A stretch of 64,000 bases of DNA from an uncultured Clostridia bacterium. Lineage in GTDB: Bacteria > Bacillota > Clostridia > TANB77 > CAG-508. This document shows positions 18,144-28,065 of the stretch, piece by piece. The stretch lies in NCBI GenBank assembly GCA_934162535.1, contig CAKPJC010000007.1, positions 21,167 to 85,166 of the forward strand, given 5' to 3'. A model generated the notes under the pieces. The model made no database searches and had not been told where the DNA came from. It was given only the letters and a program-made list of their open reading frames with translations. The stretch's first letter is position 1. Every line of letters begins with the position of its first letter. The position numbers were made by a program, and so were the translations under genes.

Positions 18144-19364
18144 CTATCTCCTGAATTTTCTTTTCTTCTCTTTTTTTAGATATTCATTAAATTCTCTTAG
18201 AACATCTTCTGTTTTTTCTTGTTGTGTTTTTGGTTTTTCTTCTTTTTCTGACGCTTGTTTTGGCTCTTGTTTTTTTTCTTGTGATATTGATTTGTTGTAT
18301 TCTTCTGCAACTGTTGGCATTGCTTTTCTTTCATTTTGGTGTTGTTCAATTCTATTGTTGTTTCCTTTATTGAAGTCTTTTCTAAGTCCCCTGGGCAACT
18401 CCATTTCTTCAAATTTGCCAACTTCTTCTGCTACAGTTTGTTTATTGTTTTCTTCTGCAATTCTCTCATTTTCTCTTTGTGAAATTTCTTCTTTTTTAAT
18501 GTCTTCTCTTACTTGTTCTTCTACAATTTTTTCTTCTACCTTTTGGATTTCTTGTTCCATCTTTTTTGATTGCATTTCTGCTTTTTCTATATTTCTTGAA
18601 AGTCTATTCATTTCTTGCTTCATTGCTTTTTCCATTTCAAGTTCTCTTTTAGGGTTTATTTGTGTACTTTGTGATCTTGAAGAATAATAGTATGTTTCAT
18701 TATATTTTTTTGCTGATACAGGTATTTTGTTATATACAACTCCTACTATGTTCCCTCCAACATTTTTTATGTCTTTTACAACTTTTTCTAAATCATCTTT
18801 TTTAGTTTGATTATGTGCTGTTACTATTATTGTTGAGTCAACTATTCTTGATAAAATTACTGCATCTGTTACTAGTTTGCATGGTGTAGCATCAATTATT
18901 ACAAGGTCACATTCCCTTTTTAAATCTTCTAGTAAGTTTGCCATTTGTGGTGTTATTAATAGTTCTGATGGATTTGGTGGTATATTTCCTGCAGGCATAA
19001 CATATAGATTTGGTACTTCTGTTTCTCTTATAAAGTTTACTATGTTTGTTTCTTCTTGATTATTTTCGTTTACGCCTGAAAGGTAATTTGATAATCCTGG
19101 TCTAGGCAGTACACCAAATATGTTATATACTCTTCCTTTTCTCATATCTGCATCTATTAGTACAACCCTTTTTCCTGCCTGTGCAAATGCAACTGCAAGG
19201 TTAGATGATATCCAACTTTTTCCTTCCCCTGGTACTGTTGATGTTACAAGTAGTGTTTTTAGCTTTTTGTTTGAGTTCATGAATTGTATATTTGTTCTTA
19301 GTGTTCTAAATGTTTCTGAAACAGGAGATTTAGGGTCTTTATGTGCAATTAATTCTTTTTTCAT
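18144..19364 (-). CDS. CpsD-type tyrosine kinase (BY-kinase) with long charged tail
   Basis: Residues 1-215 are a BY-kinase: Walker A PGEGKS (near 45-50), Walker A' VVLIDADMRKG (68-77), Walker B LVIIDATP (154-161). The tyrosine cluster is KKYNETYYYSS (219-229). In CpsD/CapB proteins this cluster ends the protein; here about 165 further residues follow, almost all Glu, Lys, Gln and Arg, predicted to be coiled coil or disordered. Cytoplasmic partner of the membrane protein encoded immediately upstream (19365-20081). It autophosphorylates on the Tyr cluster to regulate polymer assembly, by analogy. The tail is the odd feature. Confidence 0.88.
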   Translation of the reverse strand: MKKELIAHKDPKSPVSETFRTLRTNIQFMNSNKKLKTLLVTSTVPGEGKSWISSNLAVAFAQAGKRVVLIDADMRKGRVYNIFGVLPRPGLSNYLSGVNENNQEETNIVNFIRETEVPNLYVMPAGNIPPNPSELLITPQMANLLEDLKRECDLVIIDATPCKLVTDAVILSRIVDSTIIVTAHNQTKKDDLEKVVKDIKNVGGNIVGVVYNKIPVSAKKYNETYYYSSRSQSTQINPKRELEMEKAMKQEMNRLSRNIEKAEMQSKKMEQEIQKVEEKIVEEQVREDIKKEEISQRENERIAEENNKQTVAEEVGKFEEMELPRGLRKDFNKGNNNRIEQHQNERKAMPTVAEEYNKSISQEKKQEPKQASEKEEKPKTQQEKTEDVLREFNEYLKKEKKRKFRR

Positions 19365-20081
19365 TTATCTTGTCCTCCTTTTTCTTTTGTTATTTGATTT
19401 ATCATCTATTGCCCCATATACTGGTATTGATGCAAGTACTGTTAGTCCTTGAATTTTTTCTATGTCTTCTGATGATTTTATTGTTGTGTCTAACATATTT
19501 ACTAATAGTACATACATTGCTGATATTACTAATCCTATAAATGCAAATATTGCAACATCTTTTGGATGGTTTATGTTACATGGTGCTTGTGCTACTTCTG
19601 CTACATCAACTACACGAACATTATCTATTCCATAATATTCTTTTACATTTTCTATAAATACTTTTGCTATTTCGTTTGTTATTTTTGATGCTAATACAGG
19701 ATCTTCATTTTTTACCTTTATTTCTATTACCTCCGCATCTGATACTGCACTAACTGTTACATTTTTTCTTATTACTTCTTCATCTACGTTTATATCTAGG
19801 TTTGATATTACCTCTCTTATTACTTTTTGGCTTTTTACAAGTACACTGTATGTTGATACCAGTTTAGAGTTTAATGTAACATCTGTTGCTGTTATTGATG
19901 ATTCAGTGTTTGTTGCAGAGTTTGTTGTTAATAAAAGCCTTGTTGATGATTGATACTTTGGTTTTATAAAGCCCATACTATAAATTACCCCTGCAATTGC
20001 AAATATTGCTACTATAAGTATTATTTGCATTTTCTTTTCCCAAAATATCTGTAATAATTCTTTTAAATCTAGTTCTTCCAT
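19365..20081 (-). CDS. Wzz/CpsC-type polysaccharide co-polymerase
   Basis: 238 residues with two membrane helices (about 18-38 and 183-203) enclosing an extracellular domain, beginning MEELDLKELLQIFWEKKMQI as in chain-length determinants. Acts with the BY-kinase to set polysaccharide length and to activate the kinase through its cytoplasmic C-terminus. It abuts the kinase gene (0 bases). Situated away from the rest of the polysaccharide genes, separated by the sortase set. Confidence 0.88.
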   Translation of the reverse strand: MEELDLKELLQIFWEKKMQIILIVAIFAIAGVIYSMGFIKPKYQSSTRLLLTTNSATNTESSITATDVTLNSKLVSTYSVLVKSQKVIREVISNLDINVDEEVIRKNVTVSAVSDAEVIEIKVKNEDPVLASKITNEIAKVFIENVKEYYGIDNVRVVDVAEVAQAPCNINHPKDVAIFAFIGLVISAMYVLLVNMLDTTIKSSEDIEKIQGLTVLASIPVYGAIDDKSNNKRKRRTR

Positions 20082-20090
20082 TTTTTCCCC

Positions 20091-20933
20091 CTATTTATCT
20101 GTTGTTTCTTCTTCTTTTTTCTTATTTACACTTATTATAGCATATATAATTATTAGTATTATTGCGATTAGTAGTGCTCCAATTCCTAATGATATTATTT
20201 TTGTTAATACATCTGTTATTATTGTTACTAGCGTTTTTGAGAATATGTCATTTAGAATTTTTATACCTTCAATATTTACTTTTGACATTATTATAGAACA
20301 TACTGAAAGTTTAAATATTGATGATGAAAATAATGCTATTCCTAAGTCTTGTATTATTTTTGATGCTGTTTTTATGTTCATTATTATTAGAAGTATTGCA
20401 TCTATTATTAGTATTATCATAATTACATTATGTATTTTTGTTAATAAGCTTATTACCTTTTGGTATTGTGCATTAATTTGGCTTTCATATTTAGTATGTA
20501 TTATTGTTTCTGTGTATTCATCACATATATGCTTTACAAATTGTTCTATTGCTTTTTGGTTTTTACTGTTTTTTATTCCAAGCTTGTCTATGTTTGCATT
20601 TAGGTTTGTTTCTATTTCTGTTGTGTCAATTTTTTCATCTGTTCCATCATATATGTTTGATATTATTGTGTTTATGTCTTTTTGTAGTTTTTCTTCTGTG
20701 CATATGTTTTCTAATACTTCTTCATCAAGTCCTGATTGATATATGTATTTTTCAAAATTTGATTTTACTAGTTCATATGTTTCTTTGTAAAAGTTGGTTT
20801 CTTCCATTTTTTCTGTAATATATGTTTTGTCTAAAATTGTAGAAGAAACTATTGATATTATTCCTATTGATATTAAGCATATTGTAAGTATTGTGACTAG
20901 TATAAATTTTATTGTTTTTGTTAATACTTTCAT
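20091..20933 (-). CDS. Unknown multi-pass membrane protein
   Basis: 280 residues; not recognised. A membrane helix (about 8-33) is followed by an extracellular or cytoplasmic helical region (about 35-160, rich in Glu/Lys) and three or four further helices (about 165-265). Ends in a charged KKKEEETTDK tail. Only 9 bases before the Wzz-like gene, so co-expressed with capsule control; 27 bases after the sortase. May take part in surface-polymer assembly; no motif supports a specific reaction. Confidence 0.65.
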   Translation of the reverse strand: MKVLTKTIKFILVTILTICLISIGIISIVSSTILDKTYITEKMEETNFYKETYELVKSNFEKYIYQSGLDEEVLENICTEEKLQKDINTIISNIYDGTDEKIDTTEIETNLNANIDKLGIKNSKNQKAIEQFVKHICDEYTETIIHTKYESQINAQYQKVISLLTKIHNVIMIILIIDAILLIIMNIKTASKIIQDLGIALFSSSIFKLSVCSIIMSKVNIEGIKILNDIFSKTLVTIITDVLTKIISLGIGALLIAIILIIIYAIISVNKKKEEETTDK

Positions 20934-20960
20934 TTCTTTTTCCTTTCGTTTTTTATTTTT

Positions 20961-21584
20961 CTACTTTTCTAGTTCTGCATATACTACATATCTTTGTGTT
21001 GCATATCCTATGTTGTTAAATGGATAACATGTGTATACCATTAATATTTCCTTGTCTTTTTGTATTGGTAACTTGTCTACTTCTGTTTCTTTTATTAGTT
21101 TCATATCATATATTTTGTATTTGTATTCTCCATATGTTGTTGTTACTTTTATTTCGTTCCCTACTTGTAGCTCCGAAAATCTTCTAAACATTTTTTTTGA
21201 GTTGTGACCCATATATATTATTGAGCCACCTTCTCCTGGAAAGTAACTTCCACTTGAGTGCCCTACGCCTTTTTTTAATATTTCTAGTGTGTCACCATAA
21301 TACACTGGTAGGTTTACTCCTATTTTGTCTATTTCTAGTGTTGCATATTTTGTTCCATATGTTGGGTAGTTTTCTAGTTTTTTGTTTTCTTCAATTATTT
21401 TTGTTTCTTCCTGCTCTTGATTTTCATTGATTGTTAGTGATACTTTGTTTACTAATGAGAATATTTCGCCTATTTCTTGCCCCTTAAATAGGTATATCAA
21501 TAGTAATAGCACACCTGTAATTAATAAAGCAACTATTATGCTATTAATAGTTGCTTTTAATGCTTGTATAAATTTATTTTGCAT
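20961..21584 (-). CDS. Sortase (class D-like transpeptidase)
   Basis: A 207-residue sortase. The start is taken at ATG 21584 (weak AGAG site); a TTG at 21602 would add six residues. N-terminal membrane anchor (about 12-33), then the sortase barrel with catalytic His in YMGHNS, Cys in VYTCYPF and Arg in TQRYVVYAE. The compact size and the TLEI-KIGV-LPVYYG opening suit class D (or E). Overlaps the end of its presumed substrate gene by 11 bases, a tight coupling of enzyme and substrate. Confidence 0.88.
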   Translation of the reverse strand: MQNKFIQALKATINSIIVALLITGVLLLLIYLFKGQEIGEIFSLVNKVSLTINENQEQEETKIIEENKKLENYPTYGTKYATLEIDKIGVNLPVYYGDTLEILKKGVGHSSGSYFPGEGGSIIYMGHNSKKMFRRFSELQVGNEIKVTTTYGEYKYKIYDMKLIKETEVDKLPIQKDKEILMVYTCYPFNNIGYATQRYVVYAELEK

Positions 21585-22098
21585 TTGTTCTCTTTGTTGC
21601 AACAGTTATTGCTAGGGCAATCATTGCTATTGTAGAAACAACTAAAACAACATTTAGATTATTTCCTGTATATGCTAATTTTCCATTATTTTCTGTAACT
21701 GTTTCTATTAGTTTACCATCTTTGTATATTTCTACAGAAGATGTTTTGAATACTAATGTTACATCTGCTATTTCAGCTGCTGATTTTGCTATTGCTTTTA
21801 GCTCATCTTTTTGTGCTGTTGTTAGTTTAGAGTAATCTGTTGTTCCAGCTTTTTCCATTACGGCTATTGCTTCATCTGCTTTTGCAACTATTTTGTCTGC
21901 ATCTGCGTCTGTAACTGGGTTTTCAGATAAGTATCTTTCGATTTTTACTTTGTCTGCTGCTGTCATTCCATATTTTTCTCCTTTTGCATATAGTTGATTA
22001 GCTAAGTCAGCTGATGTTGTTGCATACACTACTGTTGCGAATGCCATTACTAGCATTACGAATATTAGTGCTATTGCTAATGTTTTGTTTCTTCTCAT
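21574..22098 (-). CDS. Sortase substrate with LAYTG sorting signal
   Basis: A 174-residue secreted protein: signal peptide (1-26, cut near VVYATT), an alpha-helical acidic middle (27-105), a short beta segment (VTLVFKTSSVEIYKDGKLIETV) and the wall-sorting signal LAYTGN followed by a hydrophobic helix and a KRTNAK tail. LAYTG replaces LPxTG. The adjacent sortase is the obvious enzyme. Fold of the body unknown. Own SigA promoter at 22135-22163, which probably also drives the sortase and the capsule-control genes downstream. Confidence 0.82.
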   Translation of the reverse strand: MRRNKTLAIALIFVMLVMAFATVVYATTSADLANQLYAKGEKYGMTAADKVKIERYLSENPVTDADADKIVAKADEAIAVMEKAGTTDYSKLTTAQKDELKAIAKSAAEIADVTLVFKTSSVEIYKDGKLIETVTENNGKLAYTGNNLNVVLVVSTIAMIALAITVATKRTNAK

Positions 22099-22134
22099 TT
22101 TTCACTCTTCCTTTCATTTGTTTAATCTTTTTTG

Positions 22135-22163
22135 ATTATACCATTATGTTTTTTTTTATGCAA
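22135..22163 (-). promoter_or_regulatory. SigA-type promoter for sortase substrate operon
   Basis: Minus strand TTGCAT (22158-22163), 17-base spacer, TATAAT (22135-22140). Preceded by AAAAACTA as in two other promoters of the window. Confidence 0.75.
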
Positions 22164-22218
22164 TAGTTTTTTTAGATTTTTTTTTGAAAATTTTTGTTAA
22201 AAAATTATTTTTTCTCTT

Positions 22219-23373
22219 TCAACTATTTATTTTTTTATAAAGTCCATAAAGAAATGTTTTTTTTATTTTATATTTTAATTTTTCCTTTGTAGTTAGCATA
22301 TCATTCATTGTTTTTTTAAATCCATATTTAGGGTATTCTTCCAAATATATTTCATATTTTTTATTTTTTTTCACAGGTTTATTTAATTGTGCATTCATTT
22401 TACATGCTTCGTCTATGTTTCTCTCTTCATATCGACAATCTTTAAGTATTCGTTTAATAATTTTTAGCCCTTTTTCTGTATTAGCTAATACCACTGATAT
22501 TCCTTTCTTTTCGTCATCATAAATTAATGAATTTTTATCTAACCCCCAGAAATCACCCAATGTTATGTCTGCTATTCTGCTTTTGTTTGCAAATCTACAT
22601 GAATAGCAATTTTCTCTATAGATGTTTCCCTCTAGAAAATTTTTATAATATGGTATCATATAAGAAGGAGCATCAAATATATTATTATTATTGCCAATTA
22701 TTTTAAAATTAAATATATTTTCATTATCAGTTCTAAATACAATTTGTTTAATTTCATCTACTGGAATTTTCAATTCATTTATTTGTTCAAATAAAAGTCT
22801 TTGACTTGGAACACCATGACATATTATATCTGCCGTGAACAAATTATCATATTCTTTCATAAGAAAGCCTTTTAATCCAGCCACTTGGCATGGAGTACCT
22901 ATAAACAGTACCTTTTTATTATTTAGCAAATCTTTTTTTACATTTACATATATACCATTTATATGACAATGAACATATTTTGATCCTTTTACTTTATATA
23001 AGTCCTCTTTATTGTCTATTCTTATAAAATGTAAATTTTTGGTACTGCCAAAAATATTTGAGGCTCCATAAACAATACCATTGTCTTCTAATATTTTTTC
23101 ATATAAAATAGATGCAATACCACCAGATGTACTTTGCGCTCTTTTTTTAGTATTTTTTACATACATTGCATAAGCTGTCATTGGCATATTAAAATCAAGT
23201 TTTTCCTTCAACTGTGGACAAACCTTTTTGCATATACCACAATGAATACATTTATTATTATCTATCACTGGATAAATATTTCCATACTCATCTTCATCCA
23301 TTGTTATTGCATTTTTAGGGCAAACACAGTAACAAGCTTCGCATCCAGTACATTTTTCTTTGGTACAAATCAT
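22219..23373 (-). CDS. Ferredoxin/FrhB-like protein of polysaccharide locus
   Basis: 384 residues. Two [4Fe-4S] ferredoxin motifs at the N-terminus (CTGCEACYCVCP and CIHCGICKKVCP), then the coenzyme F420 hydrogenase/dehydrogenase beta-subunit (FrhB) N- and C-terminal domains, with FIGTPCQVAGLKGF, CHGVPS and ADITLGDFWG. F420 itself is not expected in Clostridia; such proteins often accompany pyruvyl transferases in surface-polysaccharide loci, where the reaction is unproven (a flavin-dependent redox step is likely). Last gene of the polysaccharide run, 13 bases after the flippase. Confidence 0.82.
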   Translation of the reverse strand: MICTKEKCTGCEACYCVCPKNAITMDEDEYGNIYPVIDNNKCIHCGICKKVCPQLKEKLDFNMPMTAYAMYVKNTKKRAQSTSGGIASILYEKILEDNGIVYGASNIFGSTKNLHFIRIDNKEDLYKVKGSKYVHCHINGIYVNVKKDLLNNKKVLFIGTPCQVAGLKGFLMKEYDNLFTADIICHGVPSQRLLFEQINELKIPVDEIKQIVFRTDNENIFNFKIIGNNNNIFDAPSYMIPYYKNFLEGNIYRENCYSCRFANKSRIADITLGDFWGLDKNSLIYDDEKKGISVVLANTEKGLKIIKRILKDCRYEERNIDEACKMNAQLNKPVKKNKKYEIYLEEYPKYGFKKTMNDMLTTKEKLKYKIKKTFLYGLYKKINS

Positions 23374-23386
23374 AATTTTGCACTCC

Positions 23387-24793
23387 TTATCTTCTACTTC
23401 TTATTTTTTGAGATATACCTTTTATAAAATCACTCCAAAAATTTCTATTTACGATTAATATAGCTATAAATAATACAATCTCAATAATTATACTATATTT
23501 ATTTAAGTAAACACTTGCTGAGCAAATAAGTACTAACACCCAACTCAATATTAAATTTACATCTTTGCAATTGATTTTTACATATTTTCTTGTATCACTA
23601 ACTCTGTATAAAAATACAACAATATAACTAATACAGGTTGCTACAGCTGCACCTAAAACTCCTATTCTTGGTATTAATGCAATATTTAAAATCAAATTTA
23701 TTACTGCTCCTGTTAATGATGAAAATAAAAATCCCTTACTATCTTTATGAACCGTATATTCGTTTGCTAAGAAAGAGCCTAATGTTAGAATTGCTGATCC
23801 AACTAACAATGGTGGAACATATTTCCATGCATCATAAAATTTATTTCCTACATATATCTTTAACAAAGGTTTTAAAATTACCAAAATAAGTATTAATACT
23901 GTAGTTATAAAAATCGAAAGTGCTTTAAATACCTTTGTTGTATATTCATCCTTATCTTTACTATTTTTTTCTTTAACTGCAGAGTACATCCAGGCTTGAT
24001 TAAAAATATTCGTAAATGTTGTTAATATTGATGGTATCTTATAACTAACTGCATATATTCCATTTGCTTCAACATTTATAATAGAAGTGACCATTACTCT
24101 ATCCATTGAATTCATAACCCACCACATTAGAGAATTAGGAATTAGTAATACAGAATATTTAAGCATCTCTTTTAATAATTTTTTATCCAATTTAAAACTT
24201 AAACGTTTTATTATATTGCCTCTAATAAAACATAAAATAATTGTTATAGTATATGACACTATGTATGCTATTATATAGCCTCTTATACCCATCTTAAATT
24301 TAGTTAAAAATATTATATTCAATGTTGCTATTAAAATAGTTTGAATTATATTTATTACTGAATAATCCAATATTTTTTCTATTCCACGCATATAACATAG
24401 TAATATAGATGAAATGGAAAAAGTAAGTATATATATGGCAAGCAGTAATGAATATGGTGATATGATTTTAAATATATTTAATACTGGAATCATTGCTATT
24501 GATATCAAAGCAGTCATTATTGAAACTAATGTAACAATATTTAATATTTTTTCTCTATCTGCACCCTTATCTAATGAAAATCTTAGAACTGCTTCAGATA
24601 AGTTCAGTGTTATTATTGGTACTAACACTGTAGTTAAAATAGTCATTAAATCAATAGTACCATATTCTGTAGCTGACAAAATATTGGTATACAATGGCAC
24701 TAAAAAGAAGTTAATAATTTTAGAGCCAAAATTTCCAATTGAAAAAAATATTGTATTCTTAAGCAAATATTTTTTTCTTGATTCTTTTTTCAC
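23387..24793 (-). CDS. Wzx-type polysaccharide flippase
   Basis: 468 residues with about 12-14 membrane helices and the MATE/PST-family opening KNTIFFSIGNFGSKIINFFLVPLYTN. Moves undecaprenyl-linked repeat units across the membrane for polymerisation by the Wzy-like protein (25835-27070). GTG start with a GAGGTGA ribosome site. Eleven bases follow the pyruvyl transferase stop. Confidence 0.9.
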   Translation of the reverse strand: MKKESRKKYLLKNTIFFSIGNFGSKIINFFLVPLYTNILSATEYGTIDLMTILTTVLVPIITLNLSEAVLRFSLDKGADREKILNIVTLVSIMTALISIAMIPVLNIFKIISPYSLLLAIYILTFSISSILLCYMRGIEKILDYSVINIIQTILIATLNIIFLTKFKMGIRGYIIAYIVSYTITIILCFIRGNIIKRLSFKLDKKLLKEMLKYSVLLIPNSLMWWVMNSMDRVMVTSIINVEANGIYAVSYKIPSILTTFTNIFNQAWMYSAVKEKNSKDKDEYTTKVFKALSIFITTVLILILVILKPLLKIYVGNKFYDAWKYVPPLLVGSAILTLGSFLANEYTVHKDSKGFLFSSLTGAVINLILNIALIPRIGVLGAAVATCISYIVVFLYRVSDTRKYVKINCKDVNLILSWVLVLICSASVYLNKYSIIIEIVLFIAILIVNRNFWSDFIKGISQKIRSRR

Positions 24794-24804
24794 TTAAAAT
24801 CACC

Positions 24805-25875
24805 TCAAATGTTTTCTTGCAAATAATGTATAGATTTTTCCGTTTCATTTTTTATAATCAAATTTGTTTTTTCATAATTCATTTCTCTACCATATAATGT
24901 TTCAATATCCTCCAGTTTAAGTACCATCCTGCCTTCTTGCTCTAAAGTCTTTAATAAATATGATAATTTATTTAAATTGCTCTCTCTAACAATAGTACAA
25001 AATTTTGTATTAACTTTAATTGAAAAAATTGTACCATGGAATGTATCTGTAATTACATAATCAGCATATTTAAAATATGTAAAAACATCAAAAGGTGTTA
25101 TTGGTAAATTATAATCTGCTATTTCTTGGTAAAAACCTAAACTTATAATTTTTTTATTATGCTTTCTTGCAAATAATTTTATATATTTTTGTTCTTCTTT
25201 AGTAAACCTTTTTGGATAAGCGTAAATAATTATATAATTTTCTTTAATTGGTCTTTCGTTCTTTATAAATTTAGAATAATCGGCTATTAGAACTGGGTCA
25301 AAATTAATATATGACTTTCTATTACACAAATTTTCAACTATTTTGTAACTATTCTCATCTCTAACAGATATTGCATTAAATTTATTTAATAAGTTTCCTA
25401 TTTCTGTTTCCTTATTATATTTCTTTAACATTTCAGCAGTTGTATACCCAAAAGAAGCTGCATAAGAAATTATGTTTTTGTTTTCAAATCCCTTTCCAAA
25501 TAATTCTAATGAATATCCAACAGGAAAACCTTGCATACAATTGAATACTTCATCACTTCCTATTACAAGAGAATCGATATTTTTATCATAATTATAATCA
25601 TCATTTACTCCAATCTCTTTAAGTGCATTTGTGATTTGTTCTTTAAATTTCTTATTATGCTGTCTTTTTTTTAAAAAATCTATCATATTTAAATTTCTAA
25701 GTATTTTCTTTAGAAATGGCGTCTTCTTTATATCCACTAATGTACCATCATAATGATAATCTATAAAATTAACATCATATCCTATTTTTTTTATAGTACT
25801 ATATAAACCATATGCTTGTAAAAAAGAGCCATAATTAATTATCCTCTGCATACTGATTATTCCCACTTTTTTCAT
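24805..25875 (-). CDS. Polysaccharide pyruvyl transferase family protein
   Basis: Start placed at ATG 25875, with AAGGAG 8-10 bases upstream; it lies within the end of the Wzy gene. 356 residues. Family features: N-terminal MKKVGIISMQRIINYGSFLQAYGL, a VIGSDEVFN motif, and the C-terminal VITDTFHGTIFSIKVNTKF block. Adds a pyruvyl (or related) ketal to a sugar from phosphoenolpyruvate. One of two such genes in the locus (see 31788-32909), so two pyruvylation events or two different acceptors are possible. Confidence 0.87.
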   Translation of the reverse strand: MKKVGIISMQRIINYGSFLQAYGLYSTIKKIGYDVNFIDYHYDGTLVDIKKTPFLKKILRNLNMIDFLKKRQHNKKFKEQITNALKEIGVNDDYNYDKNIDSLVIGSDEVFNCMQGFPVGYSLELFGKGFENKNIISYAASFGYTTAEMLKKYNKETEIGNLLNKFNAISVRDENSYKIVENLCNRKSYINFDPVLIADYSKFIKNERPIKENYIIIYAYPKRFTKEEQKYIKLFARKHNKKIISLGFYQEIADYNLPITPFDVFTYFKYADYVITDTFHGTIFSIKVNTKFCTIVRESNLNKLSYLLKTLEQEGRMVLKLEDIETLYGREMNYEKTNLIIKNETEKSIHYLQENI

Positions 25876-27070
25876 TATCTTTTTCTCCTTCCATTTCTCC
25901 GCAAGCAATAAATGATAAATATAAATAAAATAATGGATTAATAGTTACTTCTATTATTCCTAAAAATACTAATAAATAAAAGCCCAATATAAAAACTCTT
26001 TTTCTATCTATTTCATTTATTGATAAACTTTCTAATCTTTTAAATGAATTTTTAACAAATATAATAAAGCTTAATGTGCCCAAAAAGCCAAAATAAAGAA
26101 TATATTCTAGCAAGGCATTTTGTGCATTAAATGCAAATAAATCACTTCTAATTTTCATTGTATCTTTAAATAGTTCATAAACATTATTGTAGCCATATCC
26201 AAATATGATGTGATCTTTTAAATATGCAGGATAATTCTTATAAACAATCAATCTTCCTGATAAGTCAGAACTCTTTCCTAGCATATTTGTTATTAAATTC
26301 TCTATTATTGGAATAGAAATTATTTTCTCTAATACTAAAACACTAATTGCACTTATAATAAAAATCAATATTGCTGTATTTGATTTTAACAATACAGATG
26401 TTTTTTTGCTTTTTATTTTTTTTAGTTTTGCTAAAATTATAAATATAAAACATATAATTGCTCCAATAACTCCTGTCATACATTTTACATAATCACATGT
26501 ATATACTACAAGTCCAAATAAAATAATTAAAATTATATTAGATATATTTTTATGTTTTCCGTTTCCAAACGCATATTGATAAAATATCATTGAACTTATA
26601 GCATTATATGACACGGAAAATTTCGTTCCTATAAAATAATTTAATCCATTTTTCCAAGCAAAAAGTGGATGTGTCATTTGATAACTTATTGTTACAAATG
26701 TCATAATTATAGATAGAAAAAATAATATTTTAGAACTATTTACATCCTTTTTTATTTCTGTGACATACTGTACCAATAATGTAATATCAATTATTTTCAA
26801 AATGTATAATAGAGTACCATCAACGTTTTTCATATTTACAATTGAAGATACTACTGAAAATATACCAAAAATAAATAATGAAAAGTTAATTTTTCTATAC
26901 TTATAATTTTTTGTTACTGCCCCTTTTAGGAATAAAAATATAAACAGCAGAATATCAATAATTAATGCATATTTGTTTATATTTGGTACATAGCTTAATC
27001 TAATTATACAAAAAAAGTAAGCTAATATAACTGCAATAGGATAGAAACTTATTTTTAAATTTTTTTTCAT
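25835..27070 (-). CDS. Wzy-type O-antigen/capsule polymerase
   Basis: 411 residues with about ten membrane helices and a large loop (about 230-310) containing LSGRLIVYKNYP and DHIIFGYGYNN, as in O-antigen ligase/polymerase proteins. Polymerises flipped repeat units. ATGA overlap with the glycosyltransferase upstream; its 3' end overlaps the pyruvyl transferase start. Confidence 0.83.
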   Translation of the reverse strand: MKKNLKISFYPIAVILAYFFCIIRLSYVPNINKYALIIDILLFIFLFLKGAVTKNYKYRKINFSLFIFGIFSVVSSIVNMKNVDGTLLYILKIIDITLLVQYVTEIKKDVNSSKILFFLSIIMTFVTISYQMTHPLFAWKNGLNYFIGTKFSVSYNAISSMIFYQYAFGNGKHKNISNIILIILFGLVVYTCDYVKCMTGVIGAIICFIFIILAKLKKIKSKKTSVLLKSNTAILIFIISAISVLVLEKIISIPIIENLITNMLGKSSDLSGRLIVYKNYPAYLKDHIIFGYGYNNVYELFKDTMKIRSDLFAFNAQNALLEYILYFGFLGTLSFIIFVKNSFKRLESLSINEIDRKRVFILGFYLLVFLGIIEVTINPLFYLYLSFIACGEMEGEKDNEKSGNNQYAEDN

Positions 27071-28035
27071 TTGTTCTTTCTCACCTTTCTAAACTTTATC
27101 CTTAGCCATAAATCATACACATTATTAAAATATGTAAAAATTATATACTGAATCTTTCTAGCAGTTGGTAAATATTTATTATTTAAAACAGACTTTTTAT
27201 ACTTTTTCATATGTTTTAATAATTCTTTTTTTTCGGTTTTTATATTTCTTATATATTTCATATGATATAACGTAATATTAGCAAAAACATATCCAGTAAT
27301 TCCTGCAAATTCGATATCTTTATAATATTTACTCAAGTATTTCATTTCTTCTTCAGCCGCATATAAATAATCCATGTTAAGATTTGAATTTCTTACAATA
27401 CTATTAGGTCTTTGATAATAATGATAAAATGCTTCTGGAATAAGAATTATCTGTTTTGTGTTTTCGAATAATTTATACATTATATAATAATCTTCACATA
27501 ATTTACCTACAGGAAATTCTATATTATTAAAAATTTCTCTGCAAAACATTTTATTGCATGCACTTACATCTATACCTCTAAATGAATTTAGATATATAAT
27601 TGCTAATTTAGATGAAATTATTCTTTTCTCAGATGGCACTCTTATTTTTGGTTTTTCGCCTTCTTGATCTATGGAAATTCCATATACAGCAATTTGTGCA
27701 TTATTTTCAATTATTTCTTTATATGAATAACTTATTGTATTCTCCTCAATCCAGTCATCACTATCAACGAAAATCAAATATTTTCCACTTGATTTTTTTA
27801 TTCCATAATTTCTGGCATCAGAAAGACCTCCATTTTTTTTATGAATAACTTTTACTTTATTTGGATATTTATTAGAATACTCATCACATATGTTTCCAGA
27901 ATTATCTGTTGAACCATCATCAACTAGTATAATTTCAATATTAGTATAGTCCTGCTTTAAAACACTATCTACACATTTCTTTAGATATCTTTCAACATTA
28001 TAAACGGGTATAATAACACTTATAAGATCATTCAT
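27067..28035 (-). CDS. GT2-family glycosyltransferase
   Basis: 322 residues, GT-A fold: ISVIIPVYNVERYLKKCVDSVL, LVDDGSTDNSG, the DXD equivalent FVDSDDWIE, and a conserved ED in LCEDYYIMYKL. Transfers a sugar to the lipid-linked repeat unit; donor unknown. Basic C-terminus suits peripheral membrane attachment. Confidence 0.88.
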   Translation of the reverse strand: MNDLISVIIPVYNVERYLKKCVDSVLKQDYTNIEIILVDDGSTDNSGNICDEYSNKYPNKVKVIHKKNGGLSDARNYGIKKSSGKYLIFVDSDDWIEENTISYSYKEIIENNAQIAVYGISIDQEGEKPKIRVPSEKRIISSKLAIIYLNSFRGIDVSACNKMFCREIFNNIEFPVGKLCEDYYIMYKLFENTKQIILIPEAFYHYYQRPNSIVRNSNLNMDYLYAAEEEMKYLSKYYKDIEFAGITGYVFANITLYHMKYIRNIKTEKKELLKHMKKYKKSVLNNKYLPTARKIQYIIFTYFNNVYDLWLRIKFRKVRKNK

Positions 28036-28065
28036 TTTTATAATACATTCCTTCCTGCATAGTAT

